Source of the DNA: Dictyophora rubrovolvata
Lineage: Eukaryota > Basidiomycota > Agaricomycetes > Phallales > Phallaceae
Direction: 5' to 3'
DNA length: 64,000 nucleotides
NCBI GenBank assembly: GCA_029959195.1
Contig: CP114120.1
Coordinates: 1,674,001 to 1,738,000 of the forward strand
This document shows positions 63,772 through 64,000 of the stretch, one piece after another (the stretch's first letter is position 1; every line of letters starts with the position of its first letter). The notes below the pieces were generated by a model. The model saw nothing but the letters and a program-made list of their open reading frames with translations. It had not been told where the DNA came from and ran no database searches. The translations under genes were made by a program, and so were the position numbers.

Positions 63772-64000
63772 GATCGTTGGCAAATGAAAGACGCGTACTA
63801 GAGGTTAGCACGCTTATCAGGTTGACTCCTTTGAGCGTCCTTGACAAAGGACAATGTTCGCCGAGATATCTCATGTGAGCCAGATACAAATACGTATGTA
63901 CGTACAGCTTTGATTTAGGTTCCATCATGGCCGGTTTAATAATAAGATGACGCTAACAAGGCTAATCGCCGATTCATCACGACTACGTAAGTAAAATTGA
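63772..64000. other. Right edge; 5' region of the CRAL-TRIO gene
   Basis: About 230 bases with no supported gene. It may contain the promoter and leader of the SEC14-like gene; the open frame at 63746-63928 (-) shows no homology. Confidence 0.35.

Overview
The window reads as a stretch of intron-rich fungal nuclear genome, most likely from a basidiomycete of the Agaricomycetes. Genes are closely packed on both strands. Most introns are about 50-60 nt with GT...AG ends, and several proteins have mushroom-type architectures (class II DAHP synthase, LaeA-like methyltransferase, TAF2 with bromodomains). The species call is inference. There is no bacterial operon structure, and I saw no CRISPR array, rRNA, convincing tRNA or transposon.

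Layout. 0.5-1.5 kb: Golgi Qb-SNARE GOS1. 3.3-10 kb: inositol oxygenase (-), divergent from a FHIT-type HIT hydrolase (+), then a RNF10/Mag2-type RING protein (-) and a WBP11-like splicing factor (-). 10-12 kb: ERG2 sterol isomerase and a small Cys-rich protein with an LRGG motif (both +). 12.1-18.3 kb: the eIF2alpha kinase GCN2 (-). 18.4-21.5 kb: a small unknown gene and an SVOP-like MFS transporter (both -). 21.9-27.5 kb: a HUL5/UBE3C-type HECT ubiquitin ligase and a RAB11 GTPase (both +). 28.4-32.3 kb: class II DAHP synthase (-), divergent from a class I methyltransferase (+). 32.4-39 kb: TFIID subunit TAF2 with three C-terminal bromodomain-like modules (-). 39.4-41.4 kb: an FMN-dependent 2-hydroxyacid oxidase (-). 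42.5-45.8 kb: a BRI3/LITAF-like membrane protein and centrin (both +). 46.8-48.4 kb: a C2H2 zinc-finger regulator (-), followed by a gene-poor stretch of about 7 kb rich in microsatellites. 55.5-59 kb: a predicted ER type I membrane protein and an intronless unknown protein (both +). 59.5-63.8 kb: a TPR-like protein and a SEC14-like CRAL-TRIO protein (both -).

The genes do not form one pathway. They are mostly housekeeping: secretory traffic (GOS1, RAB11, SEC14-like), ubiquitin (Mag2-type RING, HUL5), translation control (GCN2), transcription and splicing (TAF2, WBP11, C2H2 factor), metabolism (MIOX, ERG2, DAHP synthase, 2-hydroxyacid oxidase). Exon joins were worked out by eye from splice signals and family conservation. 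CDS spans therefore run from start codon to stop codon and include introns. The most interesting items are the triple-bromodomain TAF2, the LRGG/Cys-rich small protein, the non-canonical first zinc finger with its long upstream desert, and three likely GC-AG introns.
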